A DNA stretch of 64,000 nucleotides from Mycoplasmatota bacterium (lineage in GTDB: Bacteria > Bacillota_I > Bacilli_A > Acholeplasmatales > Acholeplasmataceae). The stretch covers positions 62,001 to 126,000 of the forward strand of contig CP076021.1 in assembly GCA_018622495.1 (NCBI GenBank), given 5' to 3'. Position 1 is the stretch's first letter. Each line of letters opens with the position of its first letter. This document shows, piece after piece, positions 1-8,084 of the stretch. A model generated the notes under the pieces. It saw only the letters and a list, made by a program, of their open reading frames with translations. It did no database searches and was not told the origin of the DNA. Made by a program: the position numbers and the translations under genes.

Positions 1-135
1 TTCAACTTTATTTGTTACAGCTAATGCTGAACAAATACCTAAGACTGCAATGGCAATCGGATTTTCCATAGAGATACCATTTTTTAAAATGTTATATGTT
101 TTTGTATATTTTAAACGTATCCATTTTTTTGTCAT
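1..135 (-). CDS. rnfE: Rnf/Nqr complex membrane subunit (RnfE/NqrD), 3' part cut by window edge
   Basis: Only the first 45 codons are inside the window. They start at an ATG at 135 that overlaps the stop of the previous gene by 4 bp (ATGA), so the two are translationally coupled. After a basic N-terminus comes ENPIAIAVLGICSALAVT, which closely resembles the start of NqrD (NNPIALQVLGVCSALAVT) and more distantly RnfE. NqrD/RnfE is an integral membrane subunit of the ion-translocating NADH:quinone or NADH:ferredoxin oxidoreductase. The N-terminus looks more Nqr-like than Rnf-like, but the neighbouring subunits have Rnf-like lengths, so the class is left open. Confidence 0.8.
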   Translation of the reverse strand, partial: MTKKWIRLKYTKTYNILKNGISMENPIAIAVLGICSALAVTNKVE

Positions 136-743
136 GATAAGTTACCTCCATAGCCTTGTTCATCCCAAACAACCATTGCATATGTATATGCTGAGTTAAG
201 CATATCTTCAAATGCTTTTGATGTACGGGTTGCTCCAGTAATTGTGTCAACTTCATTATCAGCATTTTCACTGTCATCTTTATTAATTTCAAGCATTGGT
301 GTCATTAAGATACCTTCAAATGTTTCTAAGTACTGAGCAGTTGCTACCACACCACCTAATCCAGGTGTTTCAGCTTGTTCTAATACAGCAACCTTTCTAA
401 TAGTGACTAAATCAGATTCCAATGTTAAGACACCGTAAATAGTATCCCAAACACCACCACCACTATATTCAAAACTAATTGCACCTGAGATGCTATCTAC
501 ATAAAATGTGATATCTCCATCAGTGCTCTCATATACAATAACATCAACGTCTTCTTCAAATATTTCATTAATGTTACTTGTTGTATAATCAATACCAAAC
601 CCATCAAGCACTGCTGATCTTAATTTAATATCTGCATTTTGTGCAATGCGCTCTTCTGTTAATTTATAAGTGCCAAGCAATAGAACTGAAGTCACTGTGC
701 CAAGGATTAGAATAAATAGCATAAGTTTAAGATTTTTACTCAC
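132..743 (-). CDS. rnfG: Rnf/Nqr complex FMN-binding subunit (RnfG/NqrC)
   Basis: This 203-residue protein has one N-terminal membrane anchor (about residues 6-27) followed by an extracytoplasmic FMN-binding domain. The motif DTITGATRTSKAFED near residue 166 is the ApbE-type flavinylation motif of RnfG/NqrC, in which FMN is attached to the threonine of TGAT. A second family feature is ETPGLGG near residue 125. In the complex this subunit passes electrons between flavins on the outer face. It starts with GTG, and GTGAGTAA overlaps the stop of the upstream rnfD gene by 8 nt. The length fits RnfG better than NqrC, which is about 250 residues. Confidence 0.88.
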   Translation of the reverse strand: MSKNLKLMLFILILGTVTSVLLLGTYKLTEERIAQNADIKLRSAVLDGFGIDYTTSNINEIFEEDVDVIVYESTDGDITFYVDSISGAISFEYSGGGVWDTIYGVLTLESDLVTIRKVAVLEQAETPGLGGVVATAQYLETFEGILMTPMLEINKDDSENADNEVDTITGATRTSKAFEDMLNSAYTYAMVVWDEQGYGGNLS

Positions 744-1668
744 TTAACTCACCTACTTCACTATTTTTTTCTCCAGAATCAAATAATGCGCCAACAACAT
801 TCATTAATACAATTGCAAAGACTGTACCTTCAGGAAATGTTGCGAGATTTCTAATTAAAACAATAAGTAACCCTATACCTACACCATAAATCAATTTACC
901 CAAAGGTTTTGCTGGTGCTGAAACAGGTTCTGTTGCAACAAAGAATGCAGCAAACAATACTGAGCCTGTAAATAATGAGTAATACGGATTAGCAAAAGTA
1001 TCAGGGAATACATAATAACCTAATAAAGTTAAAACGAATACTGTTGCAAGTAATCCAACAGGTATACGCCAATCAATAGCTTTTACTGCAATAAGTATCA
1101 CACCTAACGCTAGAATTCCTAATCTAAAAGTTTCACCAATAGATCCTGGTGTATTTCCAAATAACAACTCTGCCCAACTATACGTAAAAGCATTACCACT
1201 ATTAAGTAGTGATAAAGGTGTTTGTGTTCCTATGATACCTGTAACAGGATCTAGCCATGCTGTTGAAATAAAAGATGGAAAAGATATTGTTACAAATAAA
1301 ATACCTACAAGTGCTGGATTAAATACAGTTTTTCCTGCACCACCAAATATACTTTTACCAAAAAAGTAACCGAAAAATGAGCCTACACCAGCTATCCATA
1401 AAGGTACTGATGGTGGTAGTAATAATGTAAATACCAATGGTGTGATAAACCAATATTGATCAAATGGAAGTTTCCTTACTTTAGAAAATAATAGTTCAAC
1501 AAGACCAGCGATAACAATTGACACTAAAGCTACTAATAATACATACAATCCGAAGATGAATGTAGCAGCAACTAACAAAATACCAAGTGAGATGGAAAGA
1601 ATTATGAGATTTCTAGGTGTGCGCATATGTGTATAAGCGTTGGATTTATTCTCTGTCATAAAAATCAC
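736..1668 (-). CDS. rnfD: Rnf/Nqr complex membrane subunit (RnfD/NqrB)
   Basis: A 310-residue polytopic membrane protein with the family blocks GKSIFGGAGKTVFNPALVG and FFVATEPVSAPAKP; it is the ion-channel-forming FMN subunit in Rnf and Nqr. Usual lengths are about 330-350 for RnfD and 410 for NqrB, so it is Rnf-sized. The covalent FMN site, normally SGATPL, reads GTQTPL here: the acceptor threonine before Pro-Leu is kept but SGA is replaced. The start is either GTG at 1668, with AAGGAA a few bases upstream, or ATG at 1659. A separate promoter lies just upstream, so the operon seems to begin here without rnfC or nqrA. Confidence 0.88.
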   Translation of the reverse strand: MIFMTENKSNAYTHMRTPRNLIILSISLGILLVAATFIFGLYVLLVALVSIVIAGLVELLFSKVRKLPFDQYWFITPLVFTLLLPPSVPLWIAGVGSFFGYFFGKSIFGGAGKTVFNPALVGILFVTISFPSFISTAWLDPVTGIIGTQTPLSLLNSGNAFTYSWAELLFGNTPGSIGETFRLGILALGVILIAVKAIDWRIPVGLLATVFVLTLLGYYVFPDTFANPYYSLFTGSVLFAAFFVATEPVSAPAKPLGKLIYGVGIGLLIVLIRNLATFPEGTVFAIVLMNVVGALFDSGEKNSEVGELSE

Positions 1669-1694
1669 CGTTTCCTTAATAAAATTTAATATAT

Positions 1695-1723
1695 AATATA
1701 TTAATGATATTTTATCATGTGAA
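1695..1723 (-). promoter_or_regulatory. Promoter of the rnfD-rnfG-rnfE operon
   Basis: On the minus strand TTCACA (1723-1718) and TATATT (1700-1695) are separated by exactly 17 bp, about 27 bp upstream of the rnfD start. Both hexamers match the sigma-A consensus at 5 of 6 positions. Confidence 0.6.
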
Positions 1724-1828
1724 AACTGAAAACCCTACCAAAGTGTTTTATAGATTAAAAAATGTAATTTTCTAAACAAAATATAAATAAAAAAGCACAA
1801 ACAATTACGCCTTCTAATTTTAAATAGA

Positions 1829-2462
1829 TTAATATCCTAAAAATGGATCAAAGATTAATCTTGATTTTTTAATCCCTAAGTTTTTTAACTTTTTAGAAAT
1901 TGCATCTATAGATGCTTTATTACCACTAATATAATAATAAGCTGTATTTTTATATTGCATCGCTAATGCTGTATAAGCTTTTTCTGTTTCTTCTATCGTT
2001 TCTACATAAGAAATATGAATTTGATTGTTATTTTCAACAATTTGATCTATTTCTTTTTTGAATAAATAATAATTAGAAGCATATACAACATTAACTTGTT
2101 TTGTCATGTCTTTTGTTTCATTAAGTAATGCTCTAATAGGTGTTACACCAACACCCAAAGCTAATAAAACCATGGGTGATGTTTCATCTTGTTTTGTAAA
2201 CCATCCAAAAGGACCTCTCATTTTAACTGTATCACCAGCATTTAAAGCAATTAGTGTTTTTTAAAGCTACTAATTTTTTTACCTGTTCTAAATCCCAATA
2301 AGACAAAACCTTCTACAGGTGTTGAAGCAATAGAAAATGCACGATATTTTTTATCTTCTATTTTATGATTAGGTAATGTAAAAATAGCATGCTCTCTTGG
2401 TTTCCACGTAATATTTTGATGTGCTTTTAATCGCATTTCATAAAAATCTTCATTGTCATTTG
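1829..2462 (-). pseudogene. FAD/NAD(P) ferredoxin-reductase-type protein, 5'-truncated and frameshifted
   Basis: Two fragments rebuild one ferredoxin-NADP+ reductase-like domain. The upstream part (to 2251) has the FAD motif RAFSIAS; the downstream part has GDTVKMRGPFGWF, the NAD-binding turn GVGVTPIRALL and the typical C-terminus DPFLGY. Adding one T in the six-T run at 2257-2262 (plus strand) joins them as SSFKKTLIALNAGDTV. The frame opens directly after a stop at 2463-2465 with no suitable start except an internal ATG at 2436, and the first FAD-domain strand is missing. It sits between the terminator of the neighbouring NYN gene and rnfD. In the Rnf/Nqr context it may be the remains of an electron-input module. 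The indel could be a sequencing error; the missing 5' end cannot be explained by one. Confidence 0.7.
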
Positions 2463-2468
2463 CTTATA

Positions 2469-2502
2469 AAAAAATCACCCTATCTTTTATAGGATGATTT
2501 TT
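2469..2502 (-). terminator. Intrinsic terminator after the NYN gene
   Basis: A hairpin with arms AAAATCA-CCTAT / ATAGG-TGATTTT and a CTTTT-type loop, flanked by A- and T-runs, begins 11 bp past the stop of the minus-strand NYN gene. Confidence 0.7.
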
Positions 2503-2512
2503 ATAAACATAT

Positions 2513-3226
2513 TTATTTTTTCTTAATAAACCAAAGTGTTCCTTCGTGTTTTAAAGTATAACTGTTTTTTAATTTATGTTTAAAGAATGGTAATGCTTGC
2601 TTATTTTTAGCACCATAGTTTTTAGGACTAAAATCTTTCATTTGATTTTTTAACATATTAACGACATATGAGAAATCAGAATATCCTTCTTCATCATGAT
2701 TTGAATCAATAATAGTATTAACTCTTTTGACTAAGTGATCAATATATTTATCTTTTGAATTTTTACTTGTTGTTTTTTCTTCAGATGATGGTGTTGATAT
2801 CTTCTCAACACTAATAAAATCATTAAACACATTCATATATGTGTTACTTGCTTTATTATCACCGGCACCTATGACATATCTATTATTTTTTTGTAATTGA
2901 TAAACAAGTGGTGTAAAATCACTATCGCTTGTCGCTAAACATATTGAATCTATATAATCTTTACTTAAAAGATTCATTGCTTCTATCGTCATTCTTATAT
3001 CTACTGCATTTTTCCCTTTGGAATATGCAATTTGACTCATTGGTTCTATACCGTATTTAATAAATTTATCTCTAATTGTACCGTCGTTTAGATTTGAATA
3101 AAACGCATATTTTATTAATACATCCCCAATTTCGTTTAATTCATCAAATAATATAGGTAAATATTTTTCTTGATTAAAATTATCGTAATCAATGAGTAAT
3201 GCTATTTTCTTTTTTGATTCGTCCAT
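2513..3226 (-). CDS. NYN-domain ribonuclease-like protein with C-terminal LOTUS/OST-HTH domain
   Basis: Residues 1-140 form a PIN-like NYN domain (LabA/DUF88 group): the acidic site is visible as LLIDYDN near residue 12, KGKNAVDIRMTIEAM near residue 90 and ATSDSDF near residue 115. Residues 165-237 look like a LOTUS/OST-HTH RNA-binding domain (VNMLKNQMKDFSPKNYG and LPFFKHKL). The family is expected to cut or bind RNA, often structured or G-quadruplex RNA for the LOTUS part; the substrate here is unknown. It is a single-gene unit with its own terminator, and the start is preceded by CAGGAG. Confidence 0.8.
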   Translation of the reverse strand: MDESKKKIALLIDYDNFNQEKYLPILFDELNEIGDVLIKYAFYSNLNDGTIRDKFIKYGIEPMSQIAYSKGKNAVDIRMTIEAMNLLSKDYIDSICLATSDSDFTPLVYQLQKNNRYVIGAGDNKASNTYMNVFNDFISVEKISTPSSEEKTTSKNSKDKYIDHLVKRVNTIIDSNHDEEGYSDFSYVVNMLKNQMKDFSPKNYGAKNKQALPFFKHKLKNSYTLKHEGTLWFIKKK

Positions 3227-3332
3227 GCTTTTCTCCTGTTATTTATTTTAATAAACGTATCTTACACTTTTATTATACATGAATAAACGTTAAAAACTAA
3301 ATCTTGCTTCTTATCTATTTCTATAAAATATA

Positions 3333-3360
3333 AACACACAAGTATATCATCTTGTGTGTT
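3333..3360 (-). terminator. Terminator after the vWA lipoprotein gene
   Basis: A perfect 10-bp stem AACACACAAG / CTTGTGTGTT with an 8-nt loop lies 29 bp past the stop of the minus-strand vWA gene, with a T-rich tail. Confidence 0.7.
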
Positions 3361-3388
3361 TTATTCTTATTTATGATCGTTAATCATT

Positions 3389-4909
3389 TTACGCAGCAAG
3401 CTCTTTTGCTAAACCAACAAGCATTAAGAACTCAGCACGATATCCAAATTCATCTTCACCTAAAACATCTTCAGCACTTTCAAGTACATGATTATAATTT
3501 GCTTGACCTTTATACGCTGAATCTCTTAATATCAATCCAAACTCTACAACATTACTTGCAAATACAAAAGATTCACTTGGACTATCTGTATAATCACTTG
3601 CAAGCACTTGATGTTCAATAAGCACTGATACATCACCATCAGGTGTTTTATATCGAATTGAAACATTCGCATATTCATCTAAATAGTTTTCACCATCGTA
3701 TCGAAGTTCATCTGGTATATCAAACTCTTGTGAATCTACTTCTTCCGATGAATCATTTAAAATAAGTTCATAAAATGCAATTACAGTATGACCTGATCCC
3801 ACATCGCCTGCATCTTTATCATCATCTTCGAAATCTTCATAATTTAACATTCTATTATCATATCCGATTAATCGATAAGCTTTTACAAATTCACTATTAA
3901 ATTCAATTTGTAATTTAACATCTTTAGCAACCGTAATAATTGAACCACTTAACTCATGTTCAAATACTTTTTCAGCTTCTTTAAGACTATCTATATAAAA
4001 GTATATCCCATTTCCACTATTCGTTAATTTTTCCATAATTTCATCATTAATATTACCAGTACCAAATCCTAAAATACTAAAGAATACACCTGTGTCTCTT
4101 TTTTCCGCGATGAATTCTTCTAATGTATCAACATCTGATATACCCGCATTGAAATCACCATCTGTAGCCATAATAATGCGGTTGTTTCCGCCTTCAATAA
4201 AATGTCTTTCAGCAATTTCATATGCAAGTTCAATACCTTCTGAACCAGCTGTTGATCCCCCCGCTGTTAAATGATTAAGTGCATCTCTGATTTCATCTTC
4301 ATCATCCGCACCTTCTAAAACAACACCAGCAGCTCCTGCATATACAACAATAGAAATACTATCACTTGGTCTAAGTTGATCAATTAATACACCAAACGCT
4401 TCCTTTAATAAAGGTAGTTTATCTGTTGATGACATTGATCCAGATACATCTATTAAAAATACTAAATTCATGCCTTCTGTTTCTTCAAAAATAATATCTT
4501 GTGATTTTAAACCAACCATCATTAATTGATGATTTTCATGCCATGGTGTATCACTTAATTCAGTAGACACTTTAATCACTTCATCATCTGATGGACCTTC
4601 TATATCATAGTCAAAATAATTAATCATTTCTTCAATACGCACCGCATCAACATTAGGTAGAGAACCATTATTAATCATGCGTCGAACATTTGCATATGAT
4701 GCAGTATCTACATCTGTTGAAAAAGTGGACACTGGCATATCGGCTGTATTAATATACTCATTTTCTACAATTTCTTCATATGTTTCGCCTTCAGCACTTG
4801 GTTCATAACTATAATTTTCATAATACCCATTGTCATAGTCCATAGATCCACTGCATGAAGCTAATAAAAATAAACTTGCAACCATTACTACCGTTAATAT
4901 TTTTTTCAT
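3389..4909 (-). CDS. von Willebrand factor A domain lipoprotein (YfbK type)
   Basis: A 506-residue lipoprotein: a lysine-containing signal peptide ends in the lipobox LLASC (Cys19), followed by an acidic Tyr/Glu-rich spacer. Residues 50-130 match the N-terminal vWF_A-associated domain of YfbK (FSTDVDTASYANVRRM). A vWA domain follows with the metal-adhesion site DVSGSMS near residue 153 and the supporting ATDGDFNAG. The C-terminal 180 residues are the DUF3520-type domain. The protein should face outward from the membrane and bind protein ligands through Mg2+; its partner is unknown. It diverges from a two-component system, and TGACAA boxes in the shared intergenic region suggest co-regulation. 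Confidence 0.85.
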   Translation of the reverse strand: MKKILTVVMVASLFLLASCSGSMDYDNGYYENYSYEPSAEGETYEEIVENEYINTADMPVSTFSTDVDTASYANVRRMINNGSLPNVDAVRIEEMINYFDYDIEGPSDDEVIKVSTELSDTPWHENHQLMMVGLKSQDIIFEETEGMNLVFLIDVSGSMSSTDKLPLLKEAFGVLIDQLRPSDSISIVVYAGAAGVVLEGADDEDEIRDALNHLTAGGSTAGSEGIELAYEIAERHFIEGGNNRIIMATDGDFNAGISDVDTLEEFIAEKRDTGVFFSILGFGTGNINDEIMEKLTNSGNGIYFYIDSLKEAEKVFEHELSGSIITVAKDVKLQIEFNSEFVKAYRLIGYDNRMLNYEDFEDDDKDAGDVGSGHTVIAFYELILNDSSEEVDSQEFDIPDELRYDGENYLDEYANVSIRYKTPDGDVSVLIEHQVLASDYTDSPSESFVFASNVVEFGLILRDSAYKGQANYNHVLESAEDVLGEDEFGYRAEFLMLVGLAKELAA

Positions 4910-4957
4910 AAATATTCCCTCTTTTCTCTTACTTGATGCTTATATCATACATATGAG

Positions 4958-5000
4958 TTGTGACAAACTTTTGAATAACTTATGACAATGTTGTGACAAA
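4958..5000. promoter_or_regulatory. Three TGACAA boxes at 22- and 11-bp spacing between divergent genes
   Basis: TTGTGACAAA (4958), TTATGACAAT (4980) and TTGTGACAAA (4991) repeat in the same orientation with start-to-start distances of 22 and 11 bp, one and two helical turns. This is the usual layout of tandem OmpR/PhoB-family operators. A TATGAT -10 element follows at 5031 for the response regulator gene, and TATGATAT-like -10 sequence lies on the other side for the vWA gene. Confidence 0.65.
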
Positions 5001-5073
5001 TGTATAAGTTCCATAAATTCTACACATATTCTATGATAAAATATTGATAAAGAAAATTATTTGAGGTGATTTA

Positions 5074-5742
5074 ATGAAAATCTTAATTGTCGAAGATGAA
5101 AAGCATTTAAATGATTTATTATTTGATTATATAAGCGAAGCATATCCGAAAGCTGATATCAATCAAGTCTATGATGGTTTAGTAGCACTTGACCACATCC
5201 ATCAAACATCATATGATCTACTTTTACTTGATGTTATGTTACCTCACATGAATGGATTTGAAATATGCAAAAGAGTGAGAGAATCTTTTCAAATGCCTAT
5301 CATTATGCTATCAGCATTAAGTGATGAGGAAAATCAATTAAAAGGTTATAACTTAGGTATTGATGACTATGTAACCAAACCTTATAGCCCAAAAATTGTT
5401 ATCAAAAAAATAGCTTCCGTGTTATCAAGATATGAAAATCATACACCAAAGCAAGAAAGCACTTATGGTGTTATCACTTATAATTTTGAAAAGTTTGAAA
5501 TATCAATAAATAAAACCCCCATTTCATTAAATAAAAAAGAATGGGAACTATTTCAATTATTTGTGACACATATCGGACGTGTCTATACACGTGAAGAACT
5601 GTTAAACCTTGTTTGGGGTTATGATTACTTTGGCTATGAAAGAACAGTCGACACACATATTAAAAGACTAAGACAAAAGTTATTAGATGCGTCATCATAT
5701 ATTCAAACTGTTTATAAATCAGGTTATAAATTCGAAAAATAA
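5074..5742 (+). CDS. OmpR/PhoB-family response regulator
   Basis: 222 residues. The receiver domain (1-120) has the acidic pocket EDE, the phosphoacceptor in LLLLDVMLPHMNG (Asp52), and the conserved Thr/Ser and Lys (LSALSDEE, VTKPYSP). A winged-helix DNA-binding domain follows (130-222) with RVYTREELLNLVWGYDY and RTVDTHIKRLRQKL. The ATG is preceded by TTGAGGTGATTTA. The kinase gene follows 28 bp later in the same direction, so the two should be a cognate pair. It probably binds the TGACAA repeats found upstream of itself and of both lipoprotein genes (inference). Confidence 0.9.
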   Translation: MKILIVEDEKHLNDLLFDYISEAYPKADINQVYDGLVALDHIHQTSYDLLLLDVMLPHMNGFEICKRVRESFQMPIIMLSALSDEENQLKGYNLGIDDYVTKPYSPKIVIKKIASVLSRYENHTPKQESTYGVITYNFEKFEISINKTPISLNKKEWELFQLFVTHIGRVYTREELLNLVWGYDYFGYERTVDTHIKRLRQKLLDASSYIQTVYKSGYKFEK

Positions 5743-5770
5743 GAAGAAAAATATATAAGGAGGGAATTTT

Positions 5771-7180
5771 ATGAAAATAAGTATATTAATAAAAACTTTT
5801 TTAATGCTGCTTATTTCTTTTTCTTTAGTTCTTCTTCTTAATATGTATATATCCTATCAACGGTTTTCACCTTTATACATAGAAAAAAATATTGAGAGTG
5901 TAAAATCTTCAATTCTTCTATCAATTGCTGATATTAATAATAACGTTGAACTAAGTAACACTGAACTTAATAGTCTTTCTAGCGAAACCTCGTTTATCCA
6001 CTATCAAGATGGAAATATCTTAGAGGAAATTGGTCCAGATTTCATTGAAGAATCTGAACTTCTCGGATTTGTGATTTCAATCTTTGATGATGAATCAACC
6101 ATTAAAGAAGACAATTTAATGTATACCGTTGTATTAAATGATGATATATATGAAATTAACTATATCTACACATTTGAAACGAGTCATTATTTAATTATAT
6201 CTACCCGCATTCAATCACTTCAAAATATTGATCTTGTTTTAAATGAAATTAATGTGACACAATCTATATTTATGGCGGTTGCGATTATCATATTATCTAT
6301 TCTCATATCACTTAATATGTCCATGCCTCTTAAAAAAATTAATACTTATGCCAAAAGCATATCACGATTAGATTTTTCAAAAACACTTCATCTCAAAAGA
6401 CGAGATGAATTTAGAGATTTAAATCGATCACTTAATGAAATGACTTTTAATCTTAAAAAAACTTATGGAAAACTCAATGAAGCGAATAAAAAATTAGCAT
6501 CTGATATCGATTATGAAAAACAACAAGAAGAGAAAAAGAAACAACTCATCATGACTATCAGTCATGAAATAAAAACACCACTTGCAGTCATGAAAGGCAT
6601 GATTGAAGCGATGATTGATGGTATTGGAAGATATAAAGATAAAGATAAATATTTAAAAGAACTTTTGATTCAAATATCTTCAATTGAAAATATCACTCAA
6701 GATTTAACTTATTCTCTTCGTTTAGAAGATAAGATGAAACTCGATGTTTCAACACATACATCCGTGATCTTAAATCATTTAGAACAAATGGATTTATTTG
6801 CTCAACAACATATGATTAAAATTAAAAAACAAATAGCTCTAACACATATAAACTTAAGTGAGGAACTACTTGTGATATTAGTTTCTAATTTAGTTAAAAA
6901 TGCTATATTATATAGTGAAAGTAAAATCGTACAGGTCGATGGATCAATAGAAAACAATAAATACGTATTAACTATAAATAATAAAGGACATATCCCTGAT
7001 GAAGCACTCGATAAAATATTTGATTCATTTTATCGTCCAAGTCATCAAAAAAATAAAGTTAATGGTAGTGGTCTTGGTTTAAGTATTGTCAAACAAATAT
7101 GTGAACTATATCACTACACTTATAAAATATTTAATGACAATGATACTGTTATTGCAAAAATAGAAATTGATTTAAAATAA
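5771..7180 (+). CDS. Membrane sensor histidine kinase
   Basis: 469 residues. Transmembrane segment 1 is at about 7-27, an extracytoplasmic sensor region of about 135 residues follows, and segment 2 is near 165-185. A HAMP domain comes next (MPLKKINTYAKSIS), then HisKA with the phospho-histidine in MTISHEIKTPLAVMKG (H near 262), then HATPase_c with N box LVSNLVKNAILYSES and G box GSGLGLSIVKQICELY. It phosphorylates the adjacent response regulator. The sensor region has no domain I recognise. RBS AAGGAGGG lies 5 nt before the ATG. Confidence 0.9.
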   Translation: MKISILIKTFLMLLISFSLVLLLNMYISYQRFSPLYIEKNIESVKSSILLSIADINNNVELSNTELNSLSSETSFIHYQDGNILEEIGPDFIEESELLGFVISIFDDESTIKEDNLMYTVVLNDDIYEINYIYTFETSHYLIISTRIQSLQNIDLVLNEINVTQSIFMAVAIIILSILISLNMSMPLKKINTYAKSISRLDFSKTLHLKRRDEFRDLNRSLNEMTFNLKKTYGKLNEANKKLASDIDYEKQQEEKKKQLIMTISHEIKTPLAVMKGMIEAMIDGIGRYKDKDKYLKELLIQISSIENITQDLTYSLRLEDKMKLDVSTHTSVILNHLEQMDLFAQQHMIKIKKQIALTHINLSEELLVILVSNLVKNAILYSESKIVQVDGSIENNKYVLTINNKGHIPDEALDKIFDSFYRPSHQKNKVNGSGLGLSIVKQICELYHYTYKIFNDNDTVIAKIEIDLK

Positions 7181-7183
7181 AAA

Positions 7184-7200
7184 TTGTCACTGTTTTGTCA
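7184..7200. promoter_or_regulatory. Two TTGTCA boxes 11 bp apart upstream of the second lipoprotein
   Basis: TTGTCA occurs at 7184-7189 and 7195-7200, start-to-start 11 bp. It is the reverse complement of the TGACAA core found at 4958-5000. A -10-like TACACT/TATACA follows before the start at 7238. Confidence 0.6.
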
Positions 7201-7237
7201 AAAGTAATTGATACACTATACACAAAGGAGGTGCAAA

Positions 7238-7939
7238 ATGAAAAAATTATATCTACTTACACTACTTATCATCTCGTCTATGATACTTTTTAGCTGCTCA
7301 GCAGCGATGGATGCTTATGAACCTGCTAACGTAGATTCTAATCTTATATATTCTTGGTATACACTAACCTATACTGATGTTGATAATTTTGATATCTTTT
7401 ATCAAGCAGGAGATCCTATTAAAGATTTTGTTATTTTGCATCAAAGAGCCTTTAACGAAAGATTAGATGAGTCAGAACTTAATGCTTATATTGAACTTTT
7501 TAATATATTAGATGATATCGCAGATGCACAATCAATATATATAGGACAAACGTTAAATTATAGTTCTACCGAACTTAATACATATGCAAAAAATATAGAT
7601 TTAAGTCTATCGATTAATGACATTGTTACTTTTAATACCTTTAAGGATATAAAGGATTCGTTAGAAACAGCTTCTATTGTTATTCCAAAAATAGATTATT
7701 ATGAACTTAGAACAAATCAAAGTTTAACAAATGAACAATACAATAACTTGGAACTACTTCAAGAATTATTTATTGAACTACATCAACAATTACTTTTAAC
7801 TGATATTTCAAGATACAGTTTTGAATACATTGAAGAACAATCCATGTTGCTATATGTTCCACCAACAGATGAGGAGCTCATGGATATTGAAGAAGGTTAT
7901 ATACTCATTCAATTATTATTAAATCCTGAAACTGAATAG
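7238..7939 (+). CDS. Hypothetical lipoprotein linked to the two-component system
   Basis: 233 residues starting at ATG 7238, chosen because AAAGGAGGTG sits 5 nt upstream; the longer frame from 7208 has no RBS. The signal peptide MKKLYLLTLLIISSMILFSC gives a lipobox Cys at 20. The mature part is acidic and mostly alpha-helical by composition, with repeated Leu/Glu heptad-like stretches (LLQELFIELHQQLLL). I recognise no domain. Its location after the kinase and its own TTGTCA repeat suggest that it is an output or sensor accessory of that system. The first IS copy is inserted 11 bp past its stop. Confidence 0.75.
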   Translation: MKKLYLLTLLIISSMILFSCSAAMDAYEPANVDSNLIYSWYTLTYTDVDNFDIFYQAGDPIKDFVILHQRAFNERLDESELNAYIELFNILDDIADAQSIYIGQTLNYSSTELNTYAKNIDLSLSINDIVTFNTFKDIKDSLETASIVIPKIDYYELRTNQSLTNEQYNNLELLQELFIELHQQLLLTDISRYSFEYIEEQSMLLYVPPTDEELMDIEEGYILIQLLLNPETE

Positions 7940-8040
7940 TCAAAAAAAATGGGTCTTTAAAAAATTGTATGGTAAAGACTAAATAGACCTTTCCAAAATT
8001 GTATGGTCAATGTGACCTATAAAAAATTGTATGGTAAGTT

Positions 8041-8068
8041 AAAGGCACTCCCGCGAGTGCCTTTTTTT
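8041..8068. terminator. Hairpin inside the left end of IS copy 1
   Basis: A 10-bp stem AAAGGCACTC / GAGTGCCTTT with loop CCGC and a T7 tail in the plus direction. It would stop transcripts entering the element from the lipoprotein gene and can also end the minus-strand transposase message. Confidence 0.75.
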
Positions 8069-8084
8069 GCCATAACTCTTATTT

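Noticed and set aside
3352-3621. Plus-strand 89-residue reading frame opposite the vWA gene
   Set aside because: His/Leu/Gln-rich shadow of the minus-strand gene; no RBS and starts in the terminator.
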